Shown: one piece after another, positions 16,998-25,796 of the stretch | Layout of the letters: every line of letters starts with the position of its first letter | How positions within the stretch are numbered: the first letter of the stretch is position 1 | Assembly (NCBI GenBank): GCA_031552825.1 | Contig: JAVBMD010000016.1 | Coordinates: 1-64,000 of the forward strand | Length of the DNA stretch: 64,000 bases | Direction: 5' to 3' | Source: WQXF01 sp031552825 | GTDB taxonomy: Bacteria > Bacillota > Clostridia > Christensenellales > Aristaeellaceae | Notes under the pieces: generated by a model | Told to the model about the DNA's origin: nothing | Seen by the model: the letters and a program-made list of their open reading frames with translations, nothing else | Database searches by the model: none | Translations under genes and position numbers: made by a program

Positions 16998-18179
16998 TCA
17001 GCCCTTTATCATCCTACGGACGGAATCCGATAGCTTCGTGAAGATGCCCTGTGTCTCATCCTGCGCCTCCAAGGAGCCGAATACAAGATCGATCAAACCG
17101 AGCGCGCTCGAATAAATCGGGCTGTTGAACTTTGCGGCTTTTGCCGAAGGCGCGCGCACCGTGCGCCCCAACTGCGTGGAAAGATATGCCCGGCCGCCTG
17201 CCATCAGGGCGAGACCGCCGCCGGTGAGGTAGATATTGCTCCAGCTATCTAGGTGTACGCCGCAATGGTCAAGGCAATCGCGAATGAACTCACTAAGCTC
17301 GTCGACGCGCGGTTCGAGGATGCGGGCAACCTCCTCGCGGGAGGGCTGCCCGGCCGGACGGCGCTCTGGGGTGGCGGCGGTGGTTCCGCTGGTTTGAAAT
17401 GCATAGGCGCGCTTGATCTGCTCCGCGTTGGCCATGCCGGTCTCCAGCCCGAAAGCCAGATCGGCGGTAATATGTCCGCCGCCGACGGCGATGACCTTCT
17501 GGAAGATCAGCGCATCGCCCTCGACGATCATGATTTCCGTAGACAAATAGCCGATATCGATGAGCACGGCTACGCGGTCGCGCTCCTCCGGCGGCAAAAA
17601 GAGCAGCGACTGCCCCACCGAGGAGGAGAAGAATCCGTTGAGAGAAAGCCCCATCATTTGGATTCGGCGCGAAATATCCGAAAGGAAGAACTCGTCGGCC
17701 ACGATAAAGGAAACCATTGCACGCAGCGTGCTGCCCTTCATGCCCATGGGCTCCATGGTTTTCTTGCCTTCGTCAACGGTGAACCATGCCGGGCTGCGGT
17801 GGATGATGACCCCGCGGATCGGCTGCAGCTCCTCGGTCGCCGCGGCAAACACATGCTCCACATCCTGCGGCGTAACGCGCGGATCCGCGCCTTGCAGGGT
17901 AACCTGCGCCTCGATGGCATAGACACGGCAAAACTCGCCGGGTACGCCGACGTATACATCCCGCACATGGCGGTGCGCCTGCGCTTCGGCGGCGGTGATG
18001 GAATTGCGGATGGCTTGGTCTACCAGCTCATCCGAGGAATTCCAATACCCGTCGATGAAGCCATCGTAAGCCACCGTACCCGCGCCGATGATGTCACAGC
18101 GATGGTAGCTGCCGCTCTCCGCGATGAACGTGACGATTTTCGATGTCCCGAAATCTATCGCGGCGGCCATGTTCCTCAT
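16998..18179 (-). CDS. ftsA: cell division protein FtsA
   Basis: Actin-fold ATPase that tethers FtsZ to the membrane. The 393-residue protein has the phosphate-1 motif AAAIDFGTSKI, a 1C/SHS2-like region, phosphate-2 IDIGYLSTEI and the adenosine motif NIYLTGGGLALMAG. It ends in a basic, amphipathic-looking tail (FTKLSDSVRRMIKG) that would serve as the membrane-targeting helix. Start 18179 (ATGAGGAAC) follows GGGGGA by about 11 bases; the ATG at 18170 is an alternative. The position between ftsQ and ftsZ confirms the identity. Divergent from textbook FtsA in places. Confidence 0.9.
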   Translation of the reverse strand: MRNMAAAIDFGTSKIVTFIAESGSYHRCDIIGAGTVAYDGFIDGYWNSSDELVDQAIRNSITAAEAQAHRHVRDVYVGVPGEFCRVYAIEAQVTLQGADPRVTPQDVEHVFAAATEELQPIRGVIIHRSPAWFTVDEGKKTMEPMGMKGSTLRAMVSFIVADEFFLSDISRRIQMMGLSLNGFFSSSVGQSLLFLPPEERDRVAVLIDIGYLSTEIMIVEGDALIFQKVIAVGGGHITADLAFGLETGMANAEQIKRAYAFQTSGTTAATPERRPAGQPSREEVARILEPRVDELSEFIRDCLDHCGVHLDSWSNIYLTGGGLALMAGGRAYLSTQLGRTVRAPSAKAAKFNSPIYSSALGLIDLVFGSLEAQDETQGIFTKLSDSVRRMIKG

Positions 18180-18277
18180 ACTGTACAGTCCCCCAATCCC
18201 TCCACCGGTTCCGGGTCTGACAAGCTGTTCCGAGAACGACATGCCAATAGAAGGGTAAACCTTGACCCAGATACAAC

Positions 18278-18306
18278 ATTATAACCTTTTTATACGGTAT
18301 ATGCAA
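18278..18306 (-). promoter_or_regulatory. sigma-A-type promoter of ftsA-ftsZ
   Basis: Minus strand TTGCAT, 17 bases, consensus TATAAT, about 100 bases before ftsA. The 213-base gap between ftsQ and ftsA is much longer than others in the cluster, consistent with a separate ftsAZ transcript. Confidence 0.6.
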
Positions 18307-18333
18307 TAAGTTTTCGGGAAAAGCTTGCCTTTT

Positions 18334-18369
18334 TTGAACATTTTTCGTCATTTTTCTAAAAATGTTCAA
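18334..18369. repeat. 12-base perfect inverted repeat upstream of the ftsA promoter
   Basis: Arms TTGAACATTTTT (18334-18345) and AAAAATGTTCAA (18358-18369), loop 12 bases. No T tract follows on the ftsQ transcript, so it is not a classical terminator. It sits about 28 bases upstream of the -35 element and might be an operator or processing hairpin. Confidence 0.5.
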
Positions 18370-18392
18370 GAATGCCACCGCTCACCATACGC

Positions 18393-19199
18393 CTATCGAC
18401 CCACCAATTCCGGAGGAACAGCGGTGGCATCCGGCAAATACTGCGCGGCTTGGATCGGCACCGCGCGATAATCCGCCACGGTGATGGTGGATACATCCAG
18501 CGATCCGGTGACCTTCCCCTCCAACGACAACGCATCCAGCACCGAACGCATCAGCCCGATTTTTTGCTCCAATTCCCCGTCGCTCCCCAGCAAAATTTTC
18601 ATGCCCTCTTGCGTTATCAAGTACAGGTTATCCAAATTGGTCACATTCAATTCAGATATACGTGCGGTCACTCCCTGCATATTCAACTCGTCCAGCACCG
18701 CGCGGATGGCTTCCAACTGCGCCGGTTCGCGCGTGGCAAGCGTTTGGCCGATCGCGTCGCTGAGCACATCCGCGCCGGTAATCACCGGGATCTGCATGCG
18801 CGTATCCAACTGCGCGCTTTTTTCCAGCACGCGGCACTCCGCGTCCAGCATATTGAGCACGCCCAGCCACGGCAGCGCCGCGCCCGGCTTGCGCTCCCGC
18901 ACGCGCAGGATGAGTTCGCTGGGGTAGTTGATATAGAGCGAATCGAGCAGCAAATAGCGATCTTTGCTCAGGTTTTCCGCGATCTCCTTCTGATCGATGG
19001 TAAACACGCTCTGCCCGGAGCGGATGCCCGCGATCCGCACCACTTGCTCCGGTGCGTAGAGCGTCGCGCCTTCTACGGTTACGCTGCGCACCACAAACAC
19101 GCCGTTCTGCAGCAAGAAGATGCCGACGACAGCCACAATCAGCACCGCGATCATCGCGATGCGTCCCGGGTGCCGAAGGCCGCTCCGTTCATATTCCAT
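18393..19199 (-). CDS. ftsQ: cell division protein FtsQ/DivIB
   Basis: Bitopic divisome protein linking FtsL/FtsB-type proteins to the septal synthase. It has a short cytoplasmic N-terminus, one membrane segment (about 15-33) and a POTRA domain beginning at FVVRSVTVEGATLYAPEQVV, followed by the beta domain with YPSELILRVRERKPGA. 268 residues, in the usual range. Start chosen at ATG 19199, which follows GGAGG by 9 bases; two ATGs further upstream overlap that binding site. Between murA and ftsA in the dcw cluster. Confidence 0.88.
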   Translation of the reverse strand: MEYERSGLRHPGRIAMIAVLIVAVVGIFLLQNGVFVVRSVTVEGATLYAPEQVVRIAGIRSGQSVFTIDQKEIAENLSKDRYLLLDSLYINYPSELILRVRERKPGAALPWLGVLNMLDAECRVLEKSAQLDTRMQIPVITGADVLSDAIGQTLATREPAQLEAIRAVLDELNMQGVTARISELNVTNLDNLYLITQEGMKILLGSDGELEQKIGLMRSVLDALSLEGKVTGSLDVSTITVADYRAVPIQAAQYLPDATAVPPELVGR

Positions 19200-19253
19200 G
19201 CATAATTCCTCCATCATGTTTCATTGGCTTGTCCAATAAAAAACAGGGTTTCA

Positions 19254-19270
19254 GGGAGGCCGCGCCTCCC
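19254..19270 (-). terminator. weak hairpin between murA and ftsQ
   Basis: GGGAGGC / GCCTCCC around a 3-base loop. On the minus strand a run of six T begins about 10 bases after the stem, so it may only attenuate transcription. Confidence 0.3.
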
Positions 19271-19299
19271 CTCCGGCAATCCTTTTTATTCCATCCGCG

Positions 19300-20562
19300 T
19301 CAGTCTTTTTCCTTCACGCGGCAGATATCCGCGCCCAGTGCCGCCAAGCTGCCTTCCAGCGCGGCGTACCCGCGATCGATCAGCGCCACGCCCTCGATCG
19401 TCGTTTTTCCCTCCGCAGCAAGCGCCGCCAACACCAGCCCCGCGCCGCCGCGAAGATCGCGCGCGGTGACATGCGCCCCGTGCAGTTTCTGTACGCCGCG
19501 CACCACGGCGGTGCGGTCATGCACCACGATGTCGGCGCCCATGCGGTTGAGATCCCCGGCGTGTGCGAAGCGGTTTTCAAACACGGTCTCGGTGATGATC
19601 GACGTGCCGGTCGCAACGGTGGATAGCGCCAGCATCTGCACCTGCATGTCGGTAGGAAAGCCGGGATAGGGCTGGGTTTGCAGTTGGCCGAAGCTATGTG
19701 GCCGTTTTGGCGCGATCACGTCGATGATGCCCACGCCGCTGCGCACTTCGCAGCCCATATCGCGCAGTTTGCTAATCACCGCGCCCAAGTCCTGCGCACG
19801 CGCGTTCTCCAAACGAATCTGTCCGCCTGTGATCGCGCAGGCAGCCATCAGCGTGCCGGTAACGATCCGATCCGAGATTGGCCGGTACTGCACCCCATGC
19901 AGGCGCTCAACTCCCTCGATGATGATGCTGTGCGTACCCGCACCTCGTACCCGAGCGCCCATCGCGTTCATGAAACGCTGCAGGTCGACGATCTCCGGCT
20001 CCCGCGCCGCGTTGTGGATCCACGTGGTACCCGGCGTCAGCGCGGCCGCCATCATCACGTTCTCCGTCGCCCCAACGCTGGGATAATCGAAGTGTACCTC
20101 GCCGCCATGCATGCCGGAACCATCGCAGAAAATCTGTCCACCTTCTTCTTGGAATACCACGCCCAGCGCCGCTAGGCCCTTCATGTGCAGATCGATGGGG
20201 CGAAGGCCAATCTCACATCCGCCGGGATGGGATACCATCGCCTTACGGAACCGGCCTAAGATCGATCCCATCATAAAGATCGATGAGCGGAGTTTTTTCG
20301 CCAGCGTTTCCGGCATCACCCAATCATGCATGCCGCTGGTATCGATCAGCGCGTTTTCGCCGACCCGCTGCGCCTTGCAGCCCAACGTCCGCACGATGCT
20401 GAGCATGTTGTCGGCATCGGTAATGTTTGGGCAATCCAGAATTGTTACCGGCTCCTCGGCTAAGATTGCCGCCGCCATAATTGGCAGCACTGCATTTTTT
20501 GCGCTATGTATGGAGACCGTTCCTTCTAGGCGCTTGCCGCCTCGCACTTCAAGCAGATCCAT
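19300..20562 (-). CDS. murA: UDP-N-acetylglucosamine 1-carboxyvinyltransferase MurA
   Basis: First committed step of peptidoglycan synthesis: transfers enolpyruvate from PEP to UDP-GlcNAc. The 420-residue protein has the K22-N23 pair in AKNAVLPIM, and the catalytic cysteine is present (C116, in HPGGCEIGLRPIDLH), so it should be fosfomycin-sensitive in principle. I place the start at ATG 20562, behind a G-rich binding site. The frame stays open another 120 codons upstream, into ftsW, but that extension is unlike MurA. Lies between ftsW and ftsQ. Confidence 0.94.
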   Translation of the reverse strand: MDLLEVRGGKRLEGTVSIHSAKNAVLPIMAAAILAEEPVTILDCPNITDADNMLSIVRTLGCKAQRVGENALIDTSGMHDWVMPETLAKKLRSSIFMMGSILGRFRKAMVSHPGGCEIGLRPIDLHMKGLAALGVVFQEEGGQIFCDGSGMHGGEVHFDYPSVGATENVMMAAALTPGTTWIHNAAREPEIVDLQRFMNAMGARVRGAGTHSIIIEGVERLHGVQYRPISDRIVTGTLMAACAITGGQIRLENARAQDLGAVISKLRDMGCEVRSGVGIIDVIAPKRPHSFGQLQTQPYPGFPTDMQVQMLALSTVATGTSIITETVFENRFAHAGDLNRMGADIVVHDRTAVVRGVQKLHGAHVTARDLRGGAGLVLAALAAEGKTTIEGVALIDRGYAALEGSLAALGADICRVKEKD

Positions 20563-20645
20563 GCGCACACCCCCACAAGCCTTCGCTCCCGATGCTTTAG
20601 CGTATGCCCATGGTGCGAGAGTGTGAAAAAACCGACTTTTCGCAT

Positions 20646-21797
20646 TTACAGGATGTTTTCCCCGTAGCGGGAGATGTTGAGCAGGATGCCCACCGCCGCC
20701 ATCACGATGCTCACGGACGTACCCCCGGCGCTGAAGAAGGGCAACGGCAAGCCAGTGGTAGGCAGGATGCCGGTAACCACGCCGATATTGATGAACACCT
20801 GTACGCCGATCATGCAGGTAATACCGGCGGCCAGCAGACACCCGTGCTGATCGGGGCAGCGAAGCGCCACCCGCATGCCCAGAAAGATGAACACCCCGAA
20901 CAGCGCGATCACCGCCACGCAACCGATCAAGCCGAAATCCTCGCCGACGATGGCAAAGATGAAATCCGACTCCGGATAGGGAAGGTAAGCAAACTTTTGC
21001 CGCCCCGCGCCCAAGCCTTGGCCGAATAGACCGCCGGAACCAAAGGCGATCAGCGATTGCGAGAGCTGATAGCCCTCATCGCTCATCTTTGCGAAAGGAT
21101 CGCGGAAGGATAGCAGGCGCTCACGCCGATACGGCGCGCTCCACGCATAGCCCGCCCCCACCACCGCCGCGCCCAGCCCCAGCAGCCCCATATGCGGCAA
21201 TCGCGCGCCGCCAATGGCGATCATCAGCACCGCCACGATGATGATGCTGCCGCCGGTGGAGAGATTAGGCTGTTCGAGGATCAGCAGAAACATCACGCAC
21301 GGCACGATCAGCAGCGGCAGAATCCCTTTGAACAGCGAGCGAATCTGTACGCCGCGCGTCGCCAACGCGTTGGCCATAAAGATCACCATAACGAACTTCG
21401 CAAACTCGGAGGGCTGAAAGCTCAACCCTCCGAGATGTATCCACCGCCTCGATCCGTTGATCGATCGGCCGATGCCGGGCACCAGCACCAGCACCAGCAG
21501 AATCGTGCTCAGCGCCAAGAGCCCGCCAAGCAACCGCCCATCGCGGAACACGCGATACGGAATGCGCGAACAGGCGAAGCAAGCGGCCGCGCCCATCACG
21601 ATGCCAAACGCCTGCTTGCGCACGGCGGAAAGCGCGTCGCCGCTCTGTAGCGCGGCATAATAGGTAGCGCTGAACAGCACCACCAGCCCAAAGAGCAGCA
21701 ACAGGATCATCACCGCCACCACACCGGCATCCACCGGGCGGCGATTTGCCATCTCCATCCGATCTCCGCGCGCGCGCAGCACCTGCGGAAGCACCAT
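20646..21797 (-). CDS. ftsW: SEDS-family peptidoglycan polymerase FtsW
   Basis: Septal glycan polymerase working with the SpoVD/FtsI-type transpeptidase. The 383-residue protein has about ten membrane helices, the SEDS motifs NGSRRWIHLGGLSFQPSEFAK and GLGAGRQKFAYLPYPESDFIFA, the conserved Asp in that loop, and ILPTTGLPLPFFSAGGTS near the end. Start at ATG 21797, seven bases after GGGAGG; the frame is open to 21836 overlapping murD. SpoVE is the sporulation paralogue and cannot be excluded by sequence alone. The murG gene that commonly follows is absent. Confidence 0.92.
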   Translation of the reverse strand: MVLPQVLRARGDRMEMANRRPVDAGVVAVMILLLLFGLVVLFSATYYAALQSGDALSAVRKQAFGIVMGAAACFACSRIPYRVFRDGRLLGGLLALSTILLVLVLVPGIGRSINGSRRWIHLGGLSFQPSEFAKFVMVIFMANALATRGVQIRSLFKGILPLLIVPCVMFLLILEQPNLSTGGSIIIVAVLMIAIGGARLPHMGLLGLGAAVVGAGYAWSAPYRRERLLSFRDPFAKMSDEGYQLSQSLIAFGSGGLFGQGLGAGRQKFAYLPYPESDFIFAIVGEDFGLIGCVAVIALFGVFIFLGMRVALRCPDQHGCLLAAGITCMIGVQVFINIGVVTGILPTTGLPLPFFSAGGTSVSIVMAAVGILLNISRYGENIL

Positions 21798-21835
21798 CGC
21801 AATTCCTCCCTGCCAGAGCGCGCGGGAAGAACGCA

Positions 21836-23218
21836 TCAGCGCAGATCATTCACGAGCTGCTTGAATACGCGGCCGCGATGCTCAAAGTCGGTAAACATGT
21901 CGAAACTCGCACAGGCTGGCGAGAGCAGCACATTCCACCCCGGGCTTGCAATATCCCGGCAGCGGAGCACCGCGTTTTTCATGTCGCGTCCTTCATGCAC
22001 GTAGCTTTTGTATCCCACAGCATCCAGCGCTTCGGCGATGCGCGGCGCGGTCTCCCCGATCAGCACCACCTGCTCGATCTGAGGATGATCGTATACGCAG
22101 CGCGCCAGCGGCGCAAAATCGACTCCCTTTTCGCTGCCGCCGAGGATCAGCACCGTCGGCGCGCGCATCGCGTCGATGGCCTTCTCGGTGGCGTCCACAT
22201 TGGTACCCTTGCTATCGTTGATGTAATTGATGCCCTCAAACTCGCGCACCATCTCGAGGCGATGTTCCACCCCGGCGAAGCTGCGCAGCGTGTGCCGGAT
22301 CACCGGCGGCGGCACGCCCATCGCGGCGGTCATTACCACGGCTGCCAGCGCGTTTTCCAAGTTGTGCGCGCCGGGCAGCTTGACTTCCGCAACCGGGCAT
22401 AATGCGCGAGGCGCATCCTCCATGGCCAGCACGATCTCGTCATCCTGCACAAAGGCGCCGTATTCTACCGCCTCGCGGCGGGAAAACCACGCCCTTCTCG
22501 CTGAAAGCCCCTCGGCCATCGTGCGGCAGGCCGGATCGTCCCAATTAAACACCGCGGTCTGCGTTTCGGTTTGTCTTTCGAAAATACGCCTTTTGAGCGC
22601 GATGTATGCGTCCATGGTGCCATGGCGGTTCAAATGATCTTCGCTGATGTTGAGCACCGCCGCAACCTCCGGCTGAAAGTGCTCCAGACTCTCGCATTGA
22701 AATGAGGATACCTCGGCAATGATCGCATCCTCCGGTCGGCTGCGTCCGGCGACGGCGGTAAGCGGGTAGCCGATGTTGCCCGCCACCCAAGTCAGCCAGC
22801 CGGCATTTTTCAGGATCTCGCCGACCAGCGTTGTGGTCGTCGTCTTTCCGTTGGTGCCGGTAATGGCGATATAGTGCCCCCGCGCCAATTGAAAGCCCAG
22901 CTCCAATTCGCCGATCACCGGCATGCCGCGCGCCTTCGCGTCGGTGATAAACGCGCTCTGTATCGGCACACCGGGGCTAATCACCATAATATCGCAGTCG
23001 TCAAGCAACCCCTCCGGCGGCTCGCCGAACCGCCACTCGTAAGGCGCGCCGCGCACGTCGGCAAGTTGCTCTCCCAGTTGTTCAGCGGTTTTGCTATCGT
23101 TCAGGATGGGAATCGCGCCCTGCTCCGCCAGCGCCCTTGCCGCAGCGATACCGCTGCGCGCCATGCCGACCACCAGTACGCGCCGACCCTGCCAACTCCT
23201 GTTCTCCACAGGTATCAC
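21836..23218 (-). CDS. murD: UDP-N-acetylmuramoyl-L-alanine--D-glutamate ligase MurD
   Basis: Adds D-Glu to UDP-MurNAc-L-Ala in the cytoplasm. The 460-residue protein has a Rossmann N-terminal domain (VLVVGMARSGIAAARAL), the Mur-ligase ATP motif GTNGKTTTTT (121-130), NISEDHLNRHG, EHRLE and NDSKGTNVDAT. GTG start at 23218 with GAGAAGGAAAGGG upstream. Follows mraY by 26 bases. Confidence 0.94.
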   Translation of the reverse strand: MIPVENRSWQGRRVLVVGMARSGIAAARALAEQGAIPILNDSKTAEQLGEQLADVRGAPYEWRFGEPPEGLLDDCDIMVISPGVPIQSAFITDAKARGMPVIGELELGFQLARGHYIAITGTNGKTTTTTLVGEILKNAGWLTWVAGNIGYPLTAVAGRSRPEDAIIAEVSSFQCESLEHFQPEVAAVLNISEDHLNRHGTMDAYIALKRRIFERQTETQTAVFNWDDPACRTMAEGLSARRAWFSRREAVEYGAFVQDDEIVLAMEDAPRALCPVAEVKLPGAHNLENALAAVVMTAAMGVPPPVIRHTLRSFAGVEHRLEMVREFEGINYINDSKGTNVDATEKAIDAMRAPTVLILGGSEKGVDFAPLARCVYDHPQIEQVVLIGETAPRIAEALDAVGYKSYVHEGRDMKNAVLRCRDIASPGWNVLLSPACASFDMFTDFEHRGRVFKQLVNDLR

Positions 23219-23244
23219 GCCCTTTCCTTCTCAAAAGATCGGCA

Positions 23245-24243
23245 CTACTTCGACACGCTCAACAGGCTTAACAGGCAAAAGATCACCGTCGTTATGGTGT
23301 ACAACGCCACGATCTTGGGCTCCGGCACGCCTGAAAGCTCAAAGTGATGGTGGATCGGCGCCATCTTGAAGATGCGCTTGCCGTGGGTCAGCCTGAAGTA
23401 CGCGAACTGGATCAGATCCGACACGGTGGACATCACCATGCAGATGCAGGCCAAGAGGATAATCAGCGGCATCCGCAGCAGCAGCGCCACCGCCACCACC
23501 GCGCCGCCGATGAACATCGATCCGGTATCGCCCATAAACAAGCGCGCCGGAAAGGTATTAAAGCGCAAAAAGCCCATGCATGCGCCCGCGATAGCACAGC
23601 AAAAAATTGCAAGGTTCATCAGGTTGACATCGGCGGCGCCGCCCGCGTTCGCGGCAAACAACGCCAGCAAGCCGAAGGTCGCAAAGTCCACCAACGATAC
23701 CGAGCCCAGCAGACCATCCAGCCCGTCGAGCAGGTTGGCGCTGTTGGTGGTGGCGACGATGATGAAGGTCGCCGCAGGAATGTAGAACCAGCCCAAATCC
23801 CATTCCACCTGCCAAAACGGCACGATGATCTTGGAGCCAACCTGCGGATGCGCGTAACAATAATAGGCAAAAGCCACCGCCAGCACCGTTTGGACGACCA
23901 TCTTTTGCTTTGGCGAAAGTCCTTTGTTGTTCTTGCGGCGTATTTTCGTCATGTCGTCGGCAAAGCCGATGAACAGGTTCCCCAGCGCCAGCAGCAGAGC
24001 CGCCAGCATCATGTCGTACCCGTTCCATCCGCCCAAATGCAGCGCGACCGCGACCACCACGCCGACGATGCAGATCATCCATCCACCCATGGTCGGGGTT
24101 CCCTGCTTGGTTTGATGGCTTTGCGGCCCTAGCTCAAATACGTTTTGCCCGAACTTGAGCTTTCGCAACACCGGCAGCAGGATTGGCCCCACCGCTAACG
24201 AGGCGATAAACGCCACGAGCACCGCCCAGATCATCCTTTGCAT
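23245..24243 (-). CDS. mraY: phospho-N-acetylmuramoyl-pentapeptide transferase MraY
   Basis: Transfers phospho-MurNAc-pentapeptide to undecaprenyl phosphate, making lipid I. The 332-residue polytopic protein shows FGQNVFELGPQSHQTKQGTPTMGG, the Asp pair in FADDMTK, the catalytic region TTNSANLLDGLDGL, the RLFMGDTGS loop and the MAPIHHHFELSG histidine motif. About ten membrane helices. It follows murE by 69 bases with no murF between, which is unusual for this cluster. Confidence 0.94.
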   Translation of the reverse strand: MQRMIWAVLVAFIASLAVGPILLPVLRKLKFGQNVFELGPQSHQTKQGTPTMGGWMICIVGVVVAVALHLGGWNGYDMMLAALLLALGNLFIGFADDMTKIRRKNNKGLSPKQKMVVQTVLAVAFAYYCYAHPQVGSKIIVPFWQVEWDLGWFYIPAATFIIVATTNSANLLDGLDGLLGSVSLVDFATFGLLALFAANAGGAADVNLMNLAIFCCAIAGACMGFLRFNTFPARLFMGDTGSMFIGGAVVAVALLLRMPLIILLACICMVMSTVSDLIQFAYFRLTHGKRIFKMAPIHHHFELSGVPEPKIVALYTITTVIFCLLSLLSVSK

Positions 24244-24312
24244 CGATTTTTTCTCTCCTCGGCTTTCTTCTGCTGGACTCCCAGCGCGGCTTGTCCCAGA
24301 AGGCGGTCATGT

Positions 24313-25767
24313 TCACTGTACGGACAGCAATTCCTGGACGACCACCTTCTCGTCGAAAGGGTGCTTAACGCCCTGAATTTCCTGATAGGTTTCATGCCCC
24401 TTGCCGGCCAGCACCACCACATCGCCAGCGCCGGCGACCTTCATCGCATAGCGGATAGCTTCCCGCCGATCCTCGATCACCACATACTCGCCCTCGGTTT
24501 GCCGGATGCCCTCCTCGATAGAAGCGAGGATGGAATATGGATCCTCTCGGCGGGGATTGTCGCTGGTGAGGATGCAGAGATCGGCCAGTTGCCCCCCGAT
24601 GCGCCCCATAAGCGGGCGCTTAACCTGATCGCGATCGCCGCCGCAGCCGAATACCACGATAAGCCGCGCCTTGGTAAATACGCGCACGGTGCGCAGAATG
24701 TTCTCCAGCGCATCCGGGGAATGCGAGTAGTCAAGGATCATGCGGTAGGGCGTATGGGTCTCCAGCATCTCGACGCGGCCCGGAACCGAGGTGACCGCCT
24801 CAAGCCCTTCTTTGATCTTGTCCAGCTCGATGCCCATGATAAGCGCCACCGAGGCCGCCGCCAGCGCGTTGTACACGTTGAACATGCCGGTTAGGCGCAA
24901 ATCGATGGACACGGAATGCAGCCCGCGCAGGTTCAGCACAAAGGATACGCCGTTTTCAGAGATCTCGATGTCCCGCGCGTAGAGGTCACAATTTTCGCGG
25001 ATGCCGTAGGTCAGCGTCGGCACCTGCACCTCCTCTAGGATTCTCGCGCCGCTCTCCTCATCCACGTTGCAGGCGGCGTTGCAGGTCTTGTCCGGCGCAA
25101 AGAGCATCTTCTTGGTTTGAAAATAGCGCTCCATATCGCCGAAGAAATCCAGATGATCCTGCGAGAGATTGGTGTACACCGCCGCCTCAAACCGCATGCC
25201 TTCCAGCTTGCGCAGCGCCAGCGCGTGCGCGGAAACCTCCATCGACACCATCTCCACCCCGGCATCGGCCATCTGCCGCAGCACGCGCTGCATATCGATG
25301 GGATCCGGTGTGGTCAGCTCGCTTTTCAGCATCTGCTGCCCGATCATGTTGCCGGTGGTGCCGATCAGCCCGCAGCTAAACCCCGCGTGCTCGCAGATCG
25401 ATTTAACGAGATAGCTGGTGGTGGTCTTGCCCTTGGTTCCGGTGACGCCAAGCAGCTTCATTTCTCGTGCCGGATGGCCGTAGAAAGCCGCCGCGATGCG
25501 CGCCATGGCCGCGCGCACGTCGGTCACTTGAATCTGCGGCACATCCAGCTCCGTCAGATGGCGCTCCACCACCAGCGCCGCGTTTCCGCTGCCAACGGCC
25601 TGCTTCGCAAACAGATGTCCATCAAACTTGGCGCCGGGGATGCAGAAGAACAAGCCCCGCTTTATCGCCTTGCGCGAATCGGCGGTCAAGCCCTCGATCT
25701 CGGTTTGCGGATCGCCATGCAGGGCAACCAACTCCGGCAAATCTTGAATGAGCATCTCCAGTGTCAT
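24313..25767 (-). CDS. murE: UDP-MurNAc-tripeptide synthetase MurE (meso-DAP type)
   Basis: Adds the third stem-peptide residue. The 484-residue protein has the N-terminal UMAG-binding domain (LTADSRKAIKRGLFFCIPG), the ATP motif GVTGTKGKTTTSY (about 107-119), NLSQDHLDFFG and the DNPR motif in LTSDNPRREDP, which in this family indicates meso-diaminopimelate as substrate. The start at 25767 gives GAGGG six bases upstream; the in-frame ATG at 25773 lacks spacing. Confidence 0.93.
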   Translation of the reverse strand: MTLEMLIQDLPELVALHGDPQTEIEGLTADSRKAIKRGLFFCIPGAKFDGHLFAKQAVGSGNAALVVERHLTELDVPQIQVTDVRAAMARIAAAFYGHPAREMKLLGVTGTKGKTTTSYLVKSICEHAGFSCGLIGTTGNMIGQQMLKSELTTPDPIDMQRVLRQMADAGVEMVSMEVSAHALALRKLEGMRFEAAVYTNLSQDHLDFFGDMERYFQTKKMLFAPDKTCNAACNVDEESGARILEEVQVPTLTYGIRENCDLYARDIEISENGVSFVLNLRGLHSVSIDLRLTGMFNVYNALAAASVALIMGIELDKIKEGLEAVTSVPGRVEMLETHTPYRMILDYSHSPDALENILRTVRVFTKARLIVVFGCGGDRDQVKRPLMGRIGGQLADLCILTSDNPRREDPYSILASIEEGIRQTEGEYVVIEDRREAIRYAMKVAGAGDVVVLAGKGHETYQEIQGVKHPFDEKVVVQELLSVQ

Positions 25768-25796
25768 ATGCATCCCTCACATCTTCTCGAATTCGA

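Noticed and set aside
20563..20922. 120-codon N-terminal extension of MurA
   Set aside because: The frame is open, but the extension overlaps ftsW, has no family similarity and no ribosome binding site; MurA proper begins at 20562.
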